Of a DNA stretch of 64,000 bases, positions 31,560 through 44,552 are shown piece after piece. This stretch comes from Flabesymbios commensalis (lineage: Eukaryota > Annelida > Polychaeta > Terebellida > Flabelligeridae): the NCBI GenBank assembly GCA_964017125.1, contig OZ024908.1:58447402-58511401 (forward strand), read 5' to 3'. The position numbers and the translations under genes were made by a program. The notes beneath the pieces were generated by a model. The model was not told where the DNA came from. It was given only the letters and a program-made list of their open reading frames with translations, and did no database searches. How positions within the stretch are numbered: position 1 is the first letter of the stretch; each line of letters starts with the position of its first letter.

Positions 31560-32022
31560 AAATAGCAGCTTTCTCGTGTTTCAAGTGCGGTCTCTAATTT
31601 GGGGTCAGTTGTCCCAGCACCATGCAATAAAGAGGTTTCGCGTACTAAGGCAGACATTGCACCGCAGCGTGGTGGACCAGCTACTGTTAGTGTTGTACAG
31701 TTGTACGGGTTACAGCAACAGGGGAAGCTGATCCCTGGTGATGTAATAAATTTGACGAAAGGTCTCTTAGATGACGATAACTGGGTGGACGATGCCAAAA
31801 GTGATAAACGTATGGACAAGTTTGGGGCTGTCATATGTATTTTGTGCTGGTGTGTCAAAAGACAAATTTAAGTTAGTTTTTTATGCTGTGAGATATCTTC
31901 CCGATTCATTTGTGGAGGAGAATGTGCCATTCAATATATTGGTCAGTAAGAATTCCCGTAATATTGCCGACAGATCTTTGTTAGAAGATCGACCAACGCG
32001 AACAGAATCATCGTCCAACTAA
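31560..32022 (+). pseudogene. Coding-like remnant of unknown origin
   Basis: An open stretch includes GLQQQGKLIPGDVINLTKGL and a neighbouring one YAVRYLPDSFVEENVPFNIL. Composition is more protein-like than the flanks, but no family is recognised and the frame is not continuous. It may be part of an old mobile element. Confidence 0.25.
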
Positions 32023-32229
32023 CCTATCCACCTTTTAATACCTCCTAGTAAGGCTATTCGATAAATAATCTAAATAAAAATAACACAAAGCAATCTGCTC
32101 AACTACGCAAGTATGAAAATCAAATAGAAGAAAGTTTGAGACCCATAACCAACAAAAAGTAAACAGCTACAATAATTATTTGTCCAAGACATATCACAAG
32201 AAGCACTGCTTAATTTTTAAAATAGTAGC

Positions 32230-32765
32230 GTAAATGAATTATTCAATCGAAAGTATATCAAAAAGACGTACTTCACTTATTTTGCTACTTGTGTTTGTTC
32301 AAAGTTATATTTTCACATTTTTCATCTTGAAATTGACATTTTATGACCTTGCAGAGGACCTTGAAAATGACCTTGAATCACCAAAACAATACTATAAATC
32401 GATTTTCCCAGTCAAAATCCCATGAAAATGGGTATTACACATGCGCCTAGATGCTTTTGTTAAAAATGATATTTTCTCTTACTTGACCATGAAATTGACC
32501 TTTGACCTTGAAAATGACCTTGAATAATCAAACTAGTTTCAGAAATTGCCCAGTCAAACTCGTACATCAAGTTTGTTTCTACCTGCATTTGTTGAAATAT
32601 CCTAATTATTATTTGACCTTGAAATTTACCTTTGACCTTGAATTTATCAAAATGCTCGAAATATTTCATCTGGCACTCATCGGATTTTAATTGAGCACAA
32701 TAATCTATGAAAAACATCAACAAAACATTGTAGGGTCTATATGTAACGAAACAAGGTTAGATCAT
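32230..32765 (+). repeat. TGACCTTGA-rich dispersed repeat, one end of a foldback-type element
   Basis: Five TGACCTTGA sites lie among GACCTTGAAATTGACC-type blocks. The right part (CACTCATCGGATTTTAATTG, TATATGTAACGAAACAAGGT) matches 57,580-58,032. No matching left end was seen nearby. Confidence 0.75.
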
Positions 32766-32861
32766 ATCTATCTCGGACTGAAAGTAGCCTATATAATTTT
32801 GTGCCTCTCAAAAGGAGATAATATACTTCGAATACCAATGGAAATTGCATAGGGCCTATAG

Positions 32862-33222
32862 GGCGGGGACCCTGGTGCAGTGGTTAAAACTGCCTGTTTG
32901 GAAAGTCGGGAGATTGCGGATTCGTAACCCGCTCTGGCATTCAAGCTTCAAAGAAAAACAAATTCTCTGCTCACTCGTAATGAATCAATATTATGGGGAG
33001 CATCCGTGACCGAGAAGTAGCGAGCTCAGCCTCACACCACAGGTTTCGGATGTCGAATCCTGTGTCTGGAGCAGGGAATAGCAATGTATAATGTAAGTCT
33101 GTTGTCTGGAGAGCAGTGTCATCTCATTCATCCCTCCATCCTCTGGAAGTTATTCTGGCCCAGTTTAGCTTATATATGTGCAAATAGGTGGCATAAAACC
33201 ACATTTATTTCATTTCATTTGC
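32862..33222 (+). mobile_element. SINE with two tRNA-like heads
   Basis: Head 1: ACCCTGGTGCAGTGGTTAAA with GCGGATTCGTAACCCGC. Head 2: GCATCCGTGACCGAGAAGTA. The body CTGGCCCAGTTTAGCTTATA is followed by the TTATTTCATTTCATTT tail. An extra ~40 bases (around 33,070-33,110) duplicate GTGTCTGGAG in this copy. Confidence 0.8.
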
Positions 33223-33789
33223 GTGGAATATAAAATTATTCATGTGGATTTGCGCATCCTCTCTGTCTAAGACCCTATTTATCAAGATGCCTCTCATGCT
33301 GACCCCGGACTAAACCAGTAAGTCTCGCATTAGTAGGCAATACTTCCTCATTTTGCATTGGCATCGTGACAGCAACTCGGTGAACTGAAATCACACTAAT
33401 TATGCCACTGAGAAAATATGATGATAACTAAATTAACAAATTATACGGGGTTCACTATTATAATACATTTAACCCGTTAAATCACAAATTACACGTTTTG
33501 CGTTAACCAGATATGAAATCTATTGTCTCACACTCCTGAACGATTTTTGAAAACTCCGGATAATGGTTGGACACCTTATCATATTTACATTATTTTAATA
33601 TACGTTAGTTTTCACTCAAAGTATTGGGACAGGAGAAATGCTGAGGCATCAAACATATAAACATCCTTGAATTTCAACGCATTAAATTTAATATCTGAAA
33701 AGGCGGGTTGTATAAATTTGCGTTCAACTTCAGTTGAATATAGCTGAATATCCAAAGGATATAATTTTTAAATGATACTAGTTATCAAT

Positions 33790-33965
33790 ATGAATATAAA
33801 TATTGCTTTACGTCGCTTTCTGCACATTCATGGCAATATCGCGACAGAAGGAAGCCCGAAGCCGGGACTATGCCCTACTTTTATTTCGAATAACTTTAAG
33901 GGTTCTTTATAGTGCACAGTACCATAGGCAGCACTGTACACTCCATGCTTTTGAACAGTTTGGAG
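33790..33965 (-). repeat. Dispersed repeat (SINE/LINE 3'-end-like)
   Basis: Read on the minus strand: TAGTGCACAGTACC-type start, GTAGGGCATAGTCCCGGCTT, CGGGCTTCC, and an end AGAAAGCGACGTAAAGCAAT. The same unit, in the + direction, lies at 45,590-45,750 and ends in (TCAC)n. A short tail piece (CATTGCTTTACGTCACTTTT) is at 25,005-25,025. Confidence 0.6.
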
Positions 33966-34060
33966 CACTGTATATGTACAACCACGAATGACACTACTTA
34001 TGTAACTACAATATGTTATATAAATAATAATATAAAAAATTAATATGTGCTTTAATAATA

Positions 34061-37000
34061 TATGTAATAATTCTTTAATTGCAAAATTATGTTAGTCCCA
34101 CGTCAGTTATTATTCAGGTTGGTGGCATTTTTAAGAAAATTATGTGCATACAAAGTTCAAAAATCAAATTATAGTATTTTTTCGGTTCCAAATAGCATAT
34201 AATTCCATGTATATATAAATGGCCTTCCAGCAAATAAAAATGTCGGGTCACTGTAGCTCTACTTTAGTAAACACTAAATCAATATCGGGTTAGCATCTCC
34301 TGCCAGCAGGTTTAGCTGGTTATGTATAGCCACAGTAACCAGCACAGCTCTTTGCAGTGCAAGCCGATACAACACAATATAATAAACCAATAAACCCAAT
34401 ATGGTGGTAGTTGACACCAACGCTGGTTTAAACCTGACCCACCGTTTATGACGCCGAATCATCATTAAGCCAACATTGTTTCACCTCTTGTTTACTGGTG
34501 TTACACTGACACCCGGCAAACCCAAGAAATTGCGCCAACTCCGGTGTAATGTCAGTCCACCATCAGCGACGCTGTTCCGGCATTAATTCGACTTTGGGTC
34601 AATGTCTTATGTTTGATATGAAAGGAGGCCTCCCAGCCGACACAAGACGTTGAATCAATGTTGGCTAAACGTTGGTCCACCGTCTACGACGTTGGCCCAA
34701 CTTTAAACCAACTTTGATTGAACGTCTTGTGTCCGCTGCAGTGGGCTGTATCAGTTTGTTCAAATAGACTGCTTGCACGAGTTTGCGCGTGAACAATTAC
34801 CTGATTAAAATAGTTCGGGGTTGCTCACTGTGTGGCGTGTTGTCATTGAAATGTGACAGTTATCTGAATAAAACAGTTCAGCGCTGCTCACCGTGTGGCG
34901 TACGTGTTGTTATTGAAAAAGGTGTGTTGTGTGCAGATAGACACATTGCCGCGTCTAGAATGACCACGTGATCGCTCGTCTACACGTGGTTGACAACCTG
35001 ATCACCTGTTTTGATGCTCCAATAAGAAAGGGCTAGGCCATATATTATGATAATCATTCCTGATTCAACTCAAATTGAAGGAAACACCCGCTCGACACAT
35101 GGCCGCGGTACAAGCAGCATACTGACTTTAGTGATATACCGCTACGATCCTCGGGACTGCTTGTGAGAAAGTGTTGGATATATTATACAACTGTACCACC
35201 AGTGAAAAGTAGACATAATTATCTGAAATTAGACGTTTTATTACTTAAAATCGGTCCGAAAACATCTAAGTTAGAGTACTTCAAATACATGCAAAAAATC
35301 AAAATATCACCATGCTAAGAGTTACCCGGTATGACTGTGCCACCTAACTCATTAACTGCGCGAGGCCCAGTCACACTGACCGCCATTTTGTTTACACAGC
35401 TAGCTGTGTAAAACGACACTTGCGCTGATTACCAAAAAAACTCGGATGGCAAGAAATTGAGACGAATATTTCAAGTGCCTATGAAAACTAGGCCTTTTTA
35501 CAGCAGGCGTAAACTTGTGGTCGTATTGGAACTACAATATTTAAAAATGGAGGTCACTGTGTCAGAGCCTTGCGATGTCATCAGGGTAGCTAAGAGTTGT
35601 ATATTCTGTGTTAATAAATTTTTGATAGGTAGTACAAACATATGAGGGCATCAATAAGATGGAATGGAGAACATAGCAATGAATTTTCAGTGACCAGAGT
35701 ATTTATCTCCGTATTTGTTCATTATCTTTTTAAATGATATTTTGTGTGATTTGAAAAAATCTGTGTTTGGAGCCCGGATAGAAAACTGCAAATTTGAATA
35801 TATGTAATAATCCTTTAATTGCAAAATTATGTTAGTCCCACGTCAGTTATTATTTAGGTTGGTGGCATTTTTAAGATAATTATGTGCATACAAAGTTCAA
35901 AAATCAAAATATAGTATTTTTTAGGTTCCAAATAGCATATAATTCCATGTATATATAAATAGCCTTCCAGCAAATAAAAATGTCAGGTCACTGTAGCTCT
36001 ACTTTAGTAAACATTAAATCAATATTGGGTTAGCATCTTGTGCCAGCAGGTTTAGCTGGTTATGTATAGCCACAGTAACCAGTACAGCTCTCTGCAGTGC
36101 AAGCCCAGAAAACACAATATATTAAACCAATAAACCCAATATGGTGGTAGTTGACACCAACGCTGGTTTAAACTTGACCCACCGTTTATGACGCCGAATC
36201 CTCATTAAGCCAACATTGTTTCACCTCTTGTTTACTGGTGTTCCACTGACACCCGGCAAACCCAAGTAATTGCGCCAACTCCGGGGTAATGTCAGTCCAC
36301 CATCAGCGACGCTGTTCCGGCATTAATTCGACTTTGGGTCAATGTCTTATGTTTGATATGAAAGGAGGCCTCCCAGCCGACACAAGACGTTGAATCAATG
36401 TTGGCTAAACGTTGGTCCACCGTCTACGACGTTGGCCCAACTTTAAACCAACTTTGATTGAACGTCTTGTGTCCGCTGCAGTGGGCTGTATCATTTTGTT
36501 CAAATAGACTGCTTGCACGAGTTTGCGCGTGAACAATTACCTGATTAAAATAGTTCGGGGTTGCTCACTGTGTGGCGTGTTGTCATTGAAATGTGACAGT
36601 TATCTGAATAAAACAGTTCAGCGCTGCTCACCGTGTGGCGTACGTGTTGTTATTGAAAAAGGTGTGTTGTGTGCAGATAGACACATTGCCGCGTCTAGAA
36701 TGACCACGTGATCGCTCGTCTACACGTGGTTGACAGCCTGATCACCTGTTTTGATGCTCCAATAAGAAAGGGCTAGGCCATATATTATGATAATCATTCC
36801 TGATTCAACTCAAATTGAAGGAAACACCCGCTCGACACATGGCCGCGGTACAGGCAGCATACTGACTTTAGTGATATACCGCTACGATCCTCGGGACTGC
36901 TTGTGAGAAAGTGTTGGATATATTATACAACTGTACCACCAGTGAAAAGTAGAGATAATTATCTGAAATTAGACGTTTTATTACTTAAAATCGGTCCAAA

Positions 37001-39280
37001 AACATCTAAGTTAGAGTACTTCTAATACATGCAAAAAATCAAAATATCACCATGCTAAGAGTTACCCGGTATGACTGTGCCGCCTAACTCATTAACTGCG
37101 CGAGGCCCAGTCACACTGACCGCCATTTTGTTTACACAGCTAGCTGTGTAAAACGACACTTGCGCTGATTACCAAAAAAACTCGGATGGCAAGAAATTGA
37201 GACGAATATTTCAAGTGCCTATGAAAACTAGGCCTTTTTACAGCAGGCGTAAACTTGTGGTCGTATTGGAACTACAATATTTAAAAATGGAGGTCACTGT
37301 GTCAGAGCCTTGCGATGTCATCAGGGTAGCTAAGAGTTGTATATTCTGTGTTAATAAATTTTTGATAGGTGGTACAAACATATGAGGGCATCATTAAGAT
37401 GGAATGGAGAACATAGCAATGAATTTTCAGTGACCAGAGTATTTATCTCCGTATTTGTTCATTATCTTTTTAAATGATATTTTGTGTGATTTGAAAAAAT
37501 CTGTGTTTGGAGCCCGGATAGAAAACTGCAAGTTTGAATATATGTAATAATCCTTTAATTGCAAAATTATGTTAGTCCCACGTCAGTTATTATTTAGGTT
37601 GGTGGCATTTTTAAGATAATTATGTGCATACAAAGTTCAAAAATCAAAATATAGTATTTTTTCGGTTCCAAATAGCATATAATTCCATGTATATATAAAT
37701 AGCCTTCCAGCAAATAAAAATGTCGGGTCACTGTAGCTCTACTTTAGTAAACATTAAATCAATATTGGGTTAGCATCTTGTGCCAGCAGGTTTAGCTGGT
37801 TATGTATAGCCACAGTAACCAGTACAGCTCTCTGCAGTGCAAGCCCAGAAAACACAATATATTAAACCAATAAACCCAATATGGTGGTAGTTGACACCAA
37901 CGCTGGTTTAAACTTGACCCACCGTTTATGACGCCGAATCATCATTAAGCCAACATTGTTTCACCTCTTGTTTAGTGGTGTTCCACTGACACCCGGCAAA
38001 CCCAAGAAATTGCGCCAACTCCGGTGTAATGTCAGTCCACCATCAGCGACGCTGTTCCGGCATTAATTCGACTTTGGGTCAATGTCTTATGTTTGATATG
38101 AAAGGAGGCCTCCCAGCCGACACAAGACGTTGAATCAATATTGGCTAAACGTTGGTCCACCGTCTACGACGTTGGCCCAACTTTAAACCAACTTTGATTG
38201 AACGTCTTGTGTCCGCTGCAGTGGGCTGTATCAGTTTGTTCAAATAGACTGCTTGCACGAGTTTGCGCGTGAACAATTACCTGATTAAAATAGTTCGGGG
38301 TTGCTCACTGTGTGGCGTGTTGTCATTGAAATGTGACATTTATCTGAATAAAACAGTTCAGCGCTGCTCACCGTGTGGCGTACGTGTTGTTATTGAAAAA
38401 GGTGTGTTGTGTGCAGATAGACACATTGCCGCGTCTAGAATGACCACGTGATCGCTCGTCTACACGTGGTTGACAACCTGATCACCTGTTTTGATGCTCC
38501 AATAAGAAAGGGCTAGGCCATATATTATGATAATCATTCCTGATTCAACTCAAATTGAAGGAAACACCCGCTCGACACATGGCCGCGGTACAGGCAGCAT
38601 ACTGACTTTAGTGATATACCGTTACGATCCTCGGGACTGCTTGTGAGAAAGTGTTGGATATATTATACAACTGTACCACCAGTGAAAAGTAGAGATAATT
38701 ATCTGAAATTAGACGTTTTATTACTTAAAATCGGTCCGAAAACATCTAAGTTAGAGTACTTCAAATACATGCAAAAAATCAAAATATCACCATGCTAAGA
38801 GTTACCCGGTATGACTGTGCCGCCTAACTCATTAACTGCGCGAGGCCCAGTCACACTGACCGCCATTTTGTTTACACAGCTAGCTGTGTAAAACGACACT
38901 CGCGCTGATTACCAAAAAAACTCGGATGGCAAGAAATTGAGACGAATATTTCAAGTGCCTATGAAAACTAGGCCTTTTTACAGCAGGCGTAAACTTGTGG
39001 TCGTATTGGAACTACAATATTTAAAAATGGAGGTCACTGTGTCAGAGCCTTGCGATGTCATCAGGGTAGCTAAGAGTTGTATATTCTGTGTTAATAAATT
39101 TTTGATAGGTGGTACAAACATATGAGGGCATCAATAAGATGGAATGGAGAACATAGCAATGAATTTTCAGTGACCAGAGTATTTCTCTCCGTATTTGTTC
39201 AATATCTTTTTAAATGATATTTTGTGTGATTTGAAAAAATCTGTGTTTGGAGCCCGGATAGAAAACTGCAAGTTTGAATA
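34061..39280 (+). repeat. Three tandem copies of a 1740-bp unit
   Basis: Units 34061-35800, 35801-37540 and 37541-39280 each start TATGTAATAAT and end TTTGAATA; the spacing is exactly 1740 with no indels noticed. Units 2 and 3 are nearly identical. The first ~450 bases of unit 1 differ visibly more. Each unit contains one H-family hairpin and one ACCACGTG...CACGTGGT pair. The 62-codon frames in each unit start at TTG, not ATG, and show no domain. Confidence 0.95.
34632..34745. mobile_element. Hairpin element H family inside the 1740-bp unit (repeated at 36372 and 38112)
   Basis: CCCAGCCGACACAAGACGTT / AACGTCTTGTGTCCGCTG ends, centre CCACCGTCTACGACGTTGG. The arms are the GTTGAATCAATGTTGG / CCAACTTTGATTGAAC subtype, as at 18223. 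It was copied with the unit, so it predates the triplication. Confidence 0.85.
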
Positions 39281-40286
39281 GTTTGCGTATGCAGATGATA
39301 ATACATTATTTTCTCCTACTGTTGCTGGTCTACAAGGCCTAATAGATATATGTACTGAATATGCTCCGAAGTTGAGATTTAAATTTGGTATATCTAAATC
39401 AAAATGTATGGTAGCTGGTCATAGTTTATTTAAGGCTGAATCAGATTGGCAACTTTATAATAATATGAGCATGGAAAACGTTGATGTCTTGGAAACACTC
39501 GGTGTTGTAATGAGTAATGATGGCACTGCCGATATAAATGTACAGAAAATAATAAATAAGTGTAGACAAGCATATTACAGCTTAGATAACACAGGAATGC
39601 CGTATCCAGGTCTACCAATCGATATAAAAATGTACTTGTATAAATCTGTTTGTTTACCTACTTTACTGTTTGGAATGGAAATTATGTTTTTGTCAGACAA
39701 ATTAATAAATAAACTTGAATTTTTTCAGGGCTCCCTAATGAAGCGTTCATTAGGCTTGAGTAAATTTAGTCACCTCTCGAAACTTCTGGAAGCTCTTAAT
39801 ATACCACAAGTCTCTGATTCAATAAATAACATGACGATTTCTGGAAAATAATTTATGGAATTATGGAAAATAATTTTTAATGTGGACTCTCCTGTACGCG
39901 ATCTATGTATTTGTTTCCTTTCTAAATATATTTTGAATGGAAAATGTATCCCAGATACACTGATGGGTAGAGTGGTCAAATTAGGCTTCTCCCCAACGCG
40001 AGCTGCTCCATCCTACACTAAACCCACTTTACACTCGAAACCGCTGGACGGTATTGTGGACTCCCTAAGAAGTGTTATTTTTAGTCCAAATATTCTTAGT
40101 AAAGGCTCAAGTAGTCATACATTGTTGAAATTAATAACAAAAGCATAAGTTATATAGTTTATTGTTTTGATGTACTATTTTATGAATCATACTAGTATGG
40201 ACTTTTACAATGTTATTGCATGTTCAATTTTATATGTATTTCCTCATGTAATGAGGGTTGAACAAATAAATAAATAAATAATTAAA
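39281..40286 (+). mobile_element. 5'-truncated LINE (reverse transcriptase C-terminal part and 3' tail)
   Basis: It opens directly in the catalytic box, FAYADDNTLFSPTVAGLQGL, continues FKFGISKSKCMVAGHSLF and VLETLGVVMSNDGTADINVQ, then YLYKSVCLPTLLFGME. A stop after SISGK-like residues near 39,850 interrupts it; the remaining frame (39,855-40,148) ends in LLKLITKA. The 3'UTR ends GAGGGTTGAACAAATAAATA. Non-LTR retrotransposon, probably CR1/L2-like; the clade is not certain. Confidence 0.85.
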
Positions 40287-40289
40287 AAA

Positions 40290-43200
40290 TGTACTACACG
40301 TCAAATAGCCCAACTTTTGAACTTTACAATATTTTAGGGATATATATGGCAAATAACTAGAAAATAGTGTTGACAAAATCTCATGAAAATCGCTTGGGAA
40401 TTGAGTTATCAACGAAATGCTAATTGTAATTTTAGACCATCCTCCACCGTTGGACAGACTTTAGGTTCCTCTGGTTCACATCATGTAGTGGCAGCATCGA
40501 GAGCCTACACATATAGGCTATATTCTTAGAGAAAGATAGTCTTGGAATTATTATAGGAATCAAGTTTGGATATTGACCATGCTAAGCCATATATATTAGC
40601 CAATATATATTGGCAACAGGGATCTCTATTTATATTGGCATGCTGATATAATTAATGTATATGTCTAAAATTGTGTGAAATCTTACAGTTATTTGACATA
40701 GTGTGGACGGATCATTCTAGATTTGAGAAAGAAAACAAATCTAGAGCGCCCAGAGCAAAAACTAAACGATACCAACGTACACTGCTCCCACACGGCCGGA
40801 TCCACTGGCAATGACATAAACTATTTATTTTTAAACTGTTTCTATTGAAAACATGTGATCGGTATAATTTATTACACATTTAATAATACGTAAACAATTG
40901 TAGTGCTAAATATTTTTACTTCTTCATGCTACGTTGTAATATAAATAAATTTTTAGTTGCCAATAAATTGTATTATTATGTATAGCGCATATGCTATAAA
41001 TAACATTACATTACATTACAATAATGTGATATTTCGGGGATAAATCTGCTGAAACGTTGTTCCAGTGACAAGTACTTCCGTATAGTATCATTCCTAATTT
41101 CAGGTATGAACTTTATTGCCGTCAAAGTACAAAATCAATAATGTTCAATAATCAACTTAGTATCACTGATACTGTTTATTTATTATTGGTGGGCCTGTGA
41201 TCATATACTTGTTGTACTTGTGTGGAAATGATTGAAAAACGTGCAGTTATTTGACATAGTATGAACAGATCATGATAATTAGGCGTTGTGCGAATAAATC
41301 ACATAAAAATGTGACATTTTGGGGATAAATCAATCAAAACTTATAAAAAATAATAAGGATCATAAATTATGCTTCTCAGTAGCGAGTTTTAATCCGTGTA
41401 ATTTAAGATTTTAATTAATATATTGCTTAATTCTGATTTTTCTGATATCTGGTGGGGGCCATTTTGGATTTAGCTTCTGCGGAGGCGCAAGGAGATGCCT
41501 TTCTTGGCATTCACCCAAAATCGATCAAGTGAGGTTCTGTCGACATCTGGGCCAAATTTGGTGGTTTTGGAACAATTTGCCCCAAACAGGCAAACGTTTT
41601 TTTTTTGCAAAAGTGAGAATTTGTACTTAGGAAAATAAAATGCAAATAATTGAAGAGTAATAAAGAAAGTTTTTAGGATGCCAATCTCATGCATAAATTA
41701 AATCGGAATCAGATTGACATGCATGTCCAAAATAAGAAATACGGGAATTTCGTCTTTATATCTCGCTTAACTGGTAAATGCGCAGCACACAAATTGAAAA
41801 AAGTTTGCAGTTCTAGTTTGTGTACATGCTCACATCATAAGGTCGTATTGAGAAGACAAAATAAAAATACAGATTTTTTTATGATTTTAGCCTGATTGTG
41901 TCGCTTTATTTTTAACATGTTCACTAAAAGCTTTGCATTGTTTCCACAATTTAGGTTTTATAGTGCACGGAAATTCCAATGAATAAGCATTAAGTACATA
42001 ATATACGCTCGCAAAAATCATGAACAGTAGGCTTACCAACAGCCTCAGATAAAAAGTATAATGATTAAATAACTTTTATCAACACACGAGACAAAAAATT
42101 AATAGTGAATCATGTTTCCAAGTAAACCTGCAAGGAAATTGCATCTGAAGGTAGTAGGAAATAAGAGTAAAAGTTCGGGGGTTATTAGCGGATCAAGTGA
42201 TGAGGCCTTGGCTTAATTTACAGCTCAATTATGTCTACAGAAATTAATCTCGAGTGCTTCCAAAAACAACCAAAAAAGCCCAGCTGCTAATTTCGGCTCG
42301 CTGCGCTTGCCTTATATTCATATGGAAAATAAGATACATCTATAAAAATAAACCCCACTACAGCGGATCGACATTTTATAACCCCCACTAGTCAGAAGCT
42401 CTGGATACGGCCCTGCGCTTGGCATCACTAAAAGTGAGGCAAGCTTTAGCATAATCCTTTCTATATATTTAAAGGTTTTGTCTAGTTGGATGGGTTTTTC
42501 AAATTTATTTTAAGACTTCAGGACTTTTTCTCAATTGCATTTCTACAGTCATCACGACAGCTTTTATTGACGTTTTCGGTATGTTTTTTCTGCTATGTTA
42601 TTAACTTTTGTTGGAAAGAGGGCTATCCATCATCGACCCCCTCTTCACTCTCCAAATGGGGGATTGTGAGGTTCCATAGAAGAGAACAAATTAACATATA
42701 AAACAAAGATAAAAAAGGCAATACTGAGACGTGTCAATGGTTAGTAATTTGTACAGAATCTCTACTTTTCAAAAATGGAAAAATAACTTAGACTAGTTTG
42801 GGCTCATCAGGAAAAACTCCTTGTGTAATAATGAATAAGTTGAGAGAATGTGTTAGTGGTAATAAACAGATAAAAGCAAATCAAATGTATCTTTTATAAC
42901 ATTTGACTATAAATTATCCCATCCGAGCTTTTTAAATACCTAATTATTTTGGAGACTTCGTACTTGCAATACATTAAAAATAAAAAAATAAAAACGAAAC
43001 GGGATTTGTTTTAATAGACTTAGTTTTTAAAATTTCGGACGCTACGTTTACAAAATATTTAATAAAATGTTTAGCAATATGTTAATGTTGTCAGTGACAG
43101 TATTACCATTAATGACAAATTTACTACTTGAGGAGCGTTTTTTTATTTATTACATCTTTGATAATAAGCAAAGATTCTTCAGATTATTTCTATTGTCCAT

Positions 43201-43665
43201 AAGTAATTTGTCATAGTGTGTACGTTCGGTCCACCGTAAGAAATTTATTTATTTTTTATATGCCATTTTTTTCGATTGTGAAGGATACTACTTGTAATCA
43301 TGATAATGTGTACATATATTTTTTTGTGCTTTATAGAACATTTCTTACTCTTAGTTAACCATGGTTTTCTTGTCTTATTGTGAGGTATGATTGACTTACG
43401 CTTTACAGGAAAATGTTTAGATTTCTAGAAATATAATATGGAACATAATATATGCATTTTGGCAAGAATCATTCAAAATCACATTTGTCGATCAACATTT
43501 TTTATTGTCTTTGTCTACACTTTTTTCTATCTTCATGTCACATATACCCCACACAAATATATTGTATCCCATTTGAAATCTTCTCATTTGTAGTTATCGT
43601 CGATATATGAAGAGATAATCTGATACATGATTGTAAATTATTCCATTAAAATTTAGATTTCTCAA
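40290..43665. other. AT-rich intergenic DNA, few recognisable features
   Basis: It includes a repeat block near 41,400-41,640 and 42,400 (inverse of 27.24-27.79 kb) and short ACATT runs near 41,005. No gene, RNA gene or complete mobile element was recognised in the rest. Confidence 0.45.
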
Positions 43666-44065
43666 TATTATTACACAATATATATAAGTGTAGCAGACGT
43701 TTTAAATAATGGCATAGGCTTGTTGATTACACGAAAAAAGAGTATGAGAACATTAGTTCTCCCAAATCAGATGTAGGTATATGTTCATTTACATTTATGA
43801 GGTTCAAATTAAAATCACCAATGATACATACAGCTCTATTGAGGTCTTTTAGTTACGTAGCCTACATCAGTATTAAGCGGCCTGTATATGCCTCCAAGGG
43901 TAACACATTTCTTTCGAGGTAATGGATGATGAGATACATGAAAAAATGATTCTATAGAATTATTTATAATACGTAAATCATCTCGTCTACAATAATCAAG
44001 AGATTCATTAACAAACAGAGAAACACCACCTCCCTTTTTTCAGGTCGGTCGATAGACATTATCCA
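43665..44065 (-). mobile_element. LINE fragment, APE-type endonuclease domain
   Basis: Minus-strand translation gives KKGGGVSLFVNESLDYCRRD, then VTLGGIYRPLNTDVGYVT, VCIIGDFNLNLINVNEHIPT and INKPMPLFKTSATLI. The GGGVxLxV, GxYRPxNT and GDFN boxes are diagnostic of the apurinic-type endonuclease of CR1/L2/jockey-like LINEs. Small frame breaks occur and no reverse transcriptase follows. Confidence 0.75.
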
Positions 44066-44339
44066 TATATACCATATCAATTTTGATTTTTTTTCGTTGA
44101 GCTAGGTTGGTAAAATTCTTTGGAATACTCCATGTAATTAAGTGGATAACAGATTCGTTTCCCAATTTCACACATTTTCTTATTGCATGGATCTTCCATA
44201 AAATAACTACATCACTTGAGAATATTATTAGTTTCGGAATGATTGTGCAATTGCACATCCGGATCTGAATCACACATAGGAGAACAGAATAGGAATAGGA
44301 GAATAGGAGAACATCACACTCACTAACAGAAAACACATT

Positions 44340-44520
44340 AAATACCAGCCTTTCCAAATCGTCTAAAGTCAATCCCCGCACTGAGAGAGTATAACAATGA
44401 TAATGTCCGTAGATACACAACAAAGAGGAATCCAAAATGAAGCGGAAAGAGATAACTATAAGACATCAATGATGACTTCATATTAAAAAAAACTTTAGTC
44501 TATTGGTTTATAATACAAGG
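44340..44520 (+). mobile_element. MITE family B, 5'-truncated copy
   Basis: AAAGTCAATCCCCGCACTGA, TAATGTCCGTAGATACACAA and AGCGGAAAGAGATAACT blocks in family order. The left palindrome is missing. Confidence 0.65.
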
Positions 44521-44552
44521 TGATTATTGACTCGTATTATCTGATTTGGTAG

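Noticed and set aside
34783-39125. Pairs of 62-codon frames in each 1740-bp unit
   Set aside because: They start at TTG, lack similarity to anything known, and their conservation among units only reflects recent duplication.
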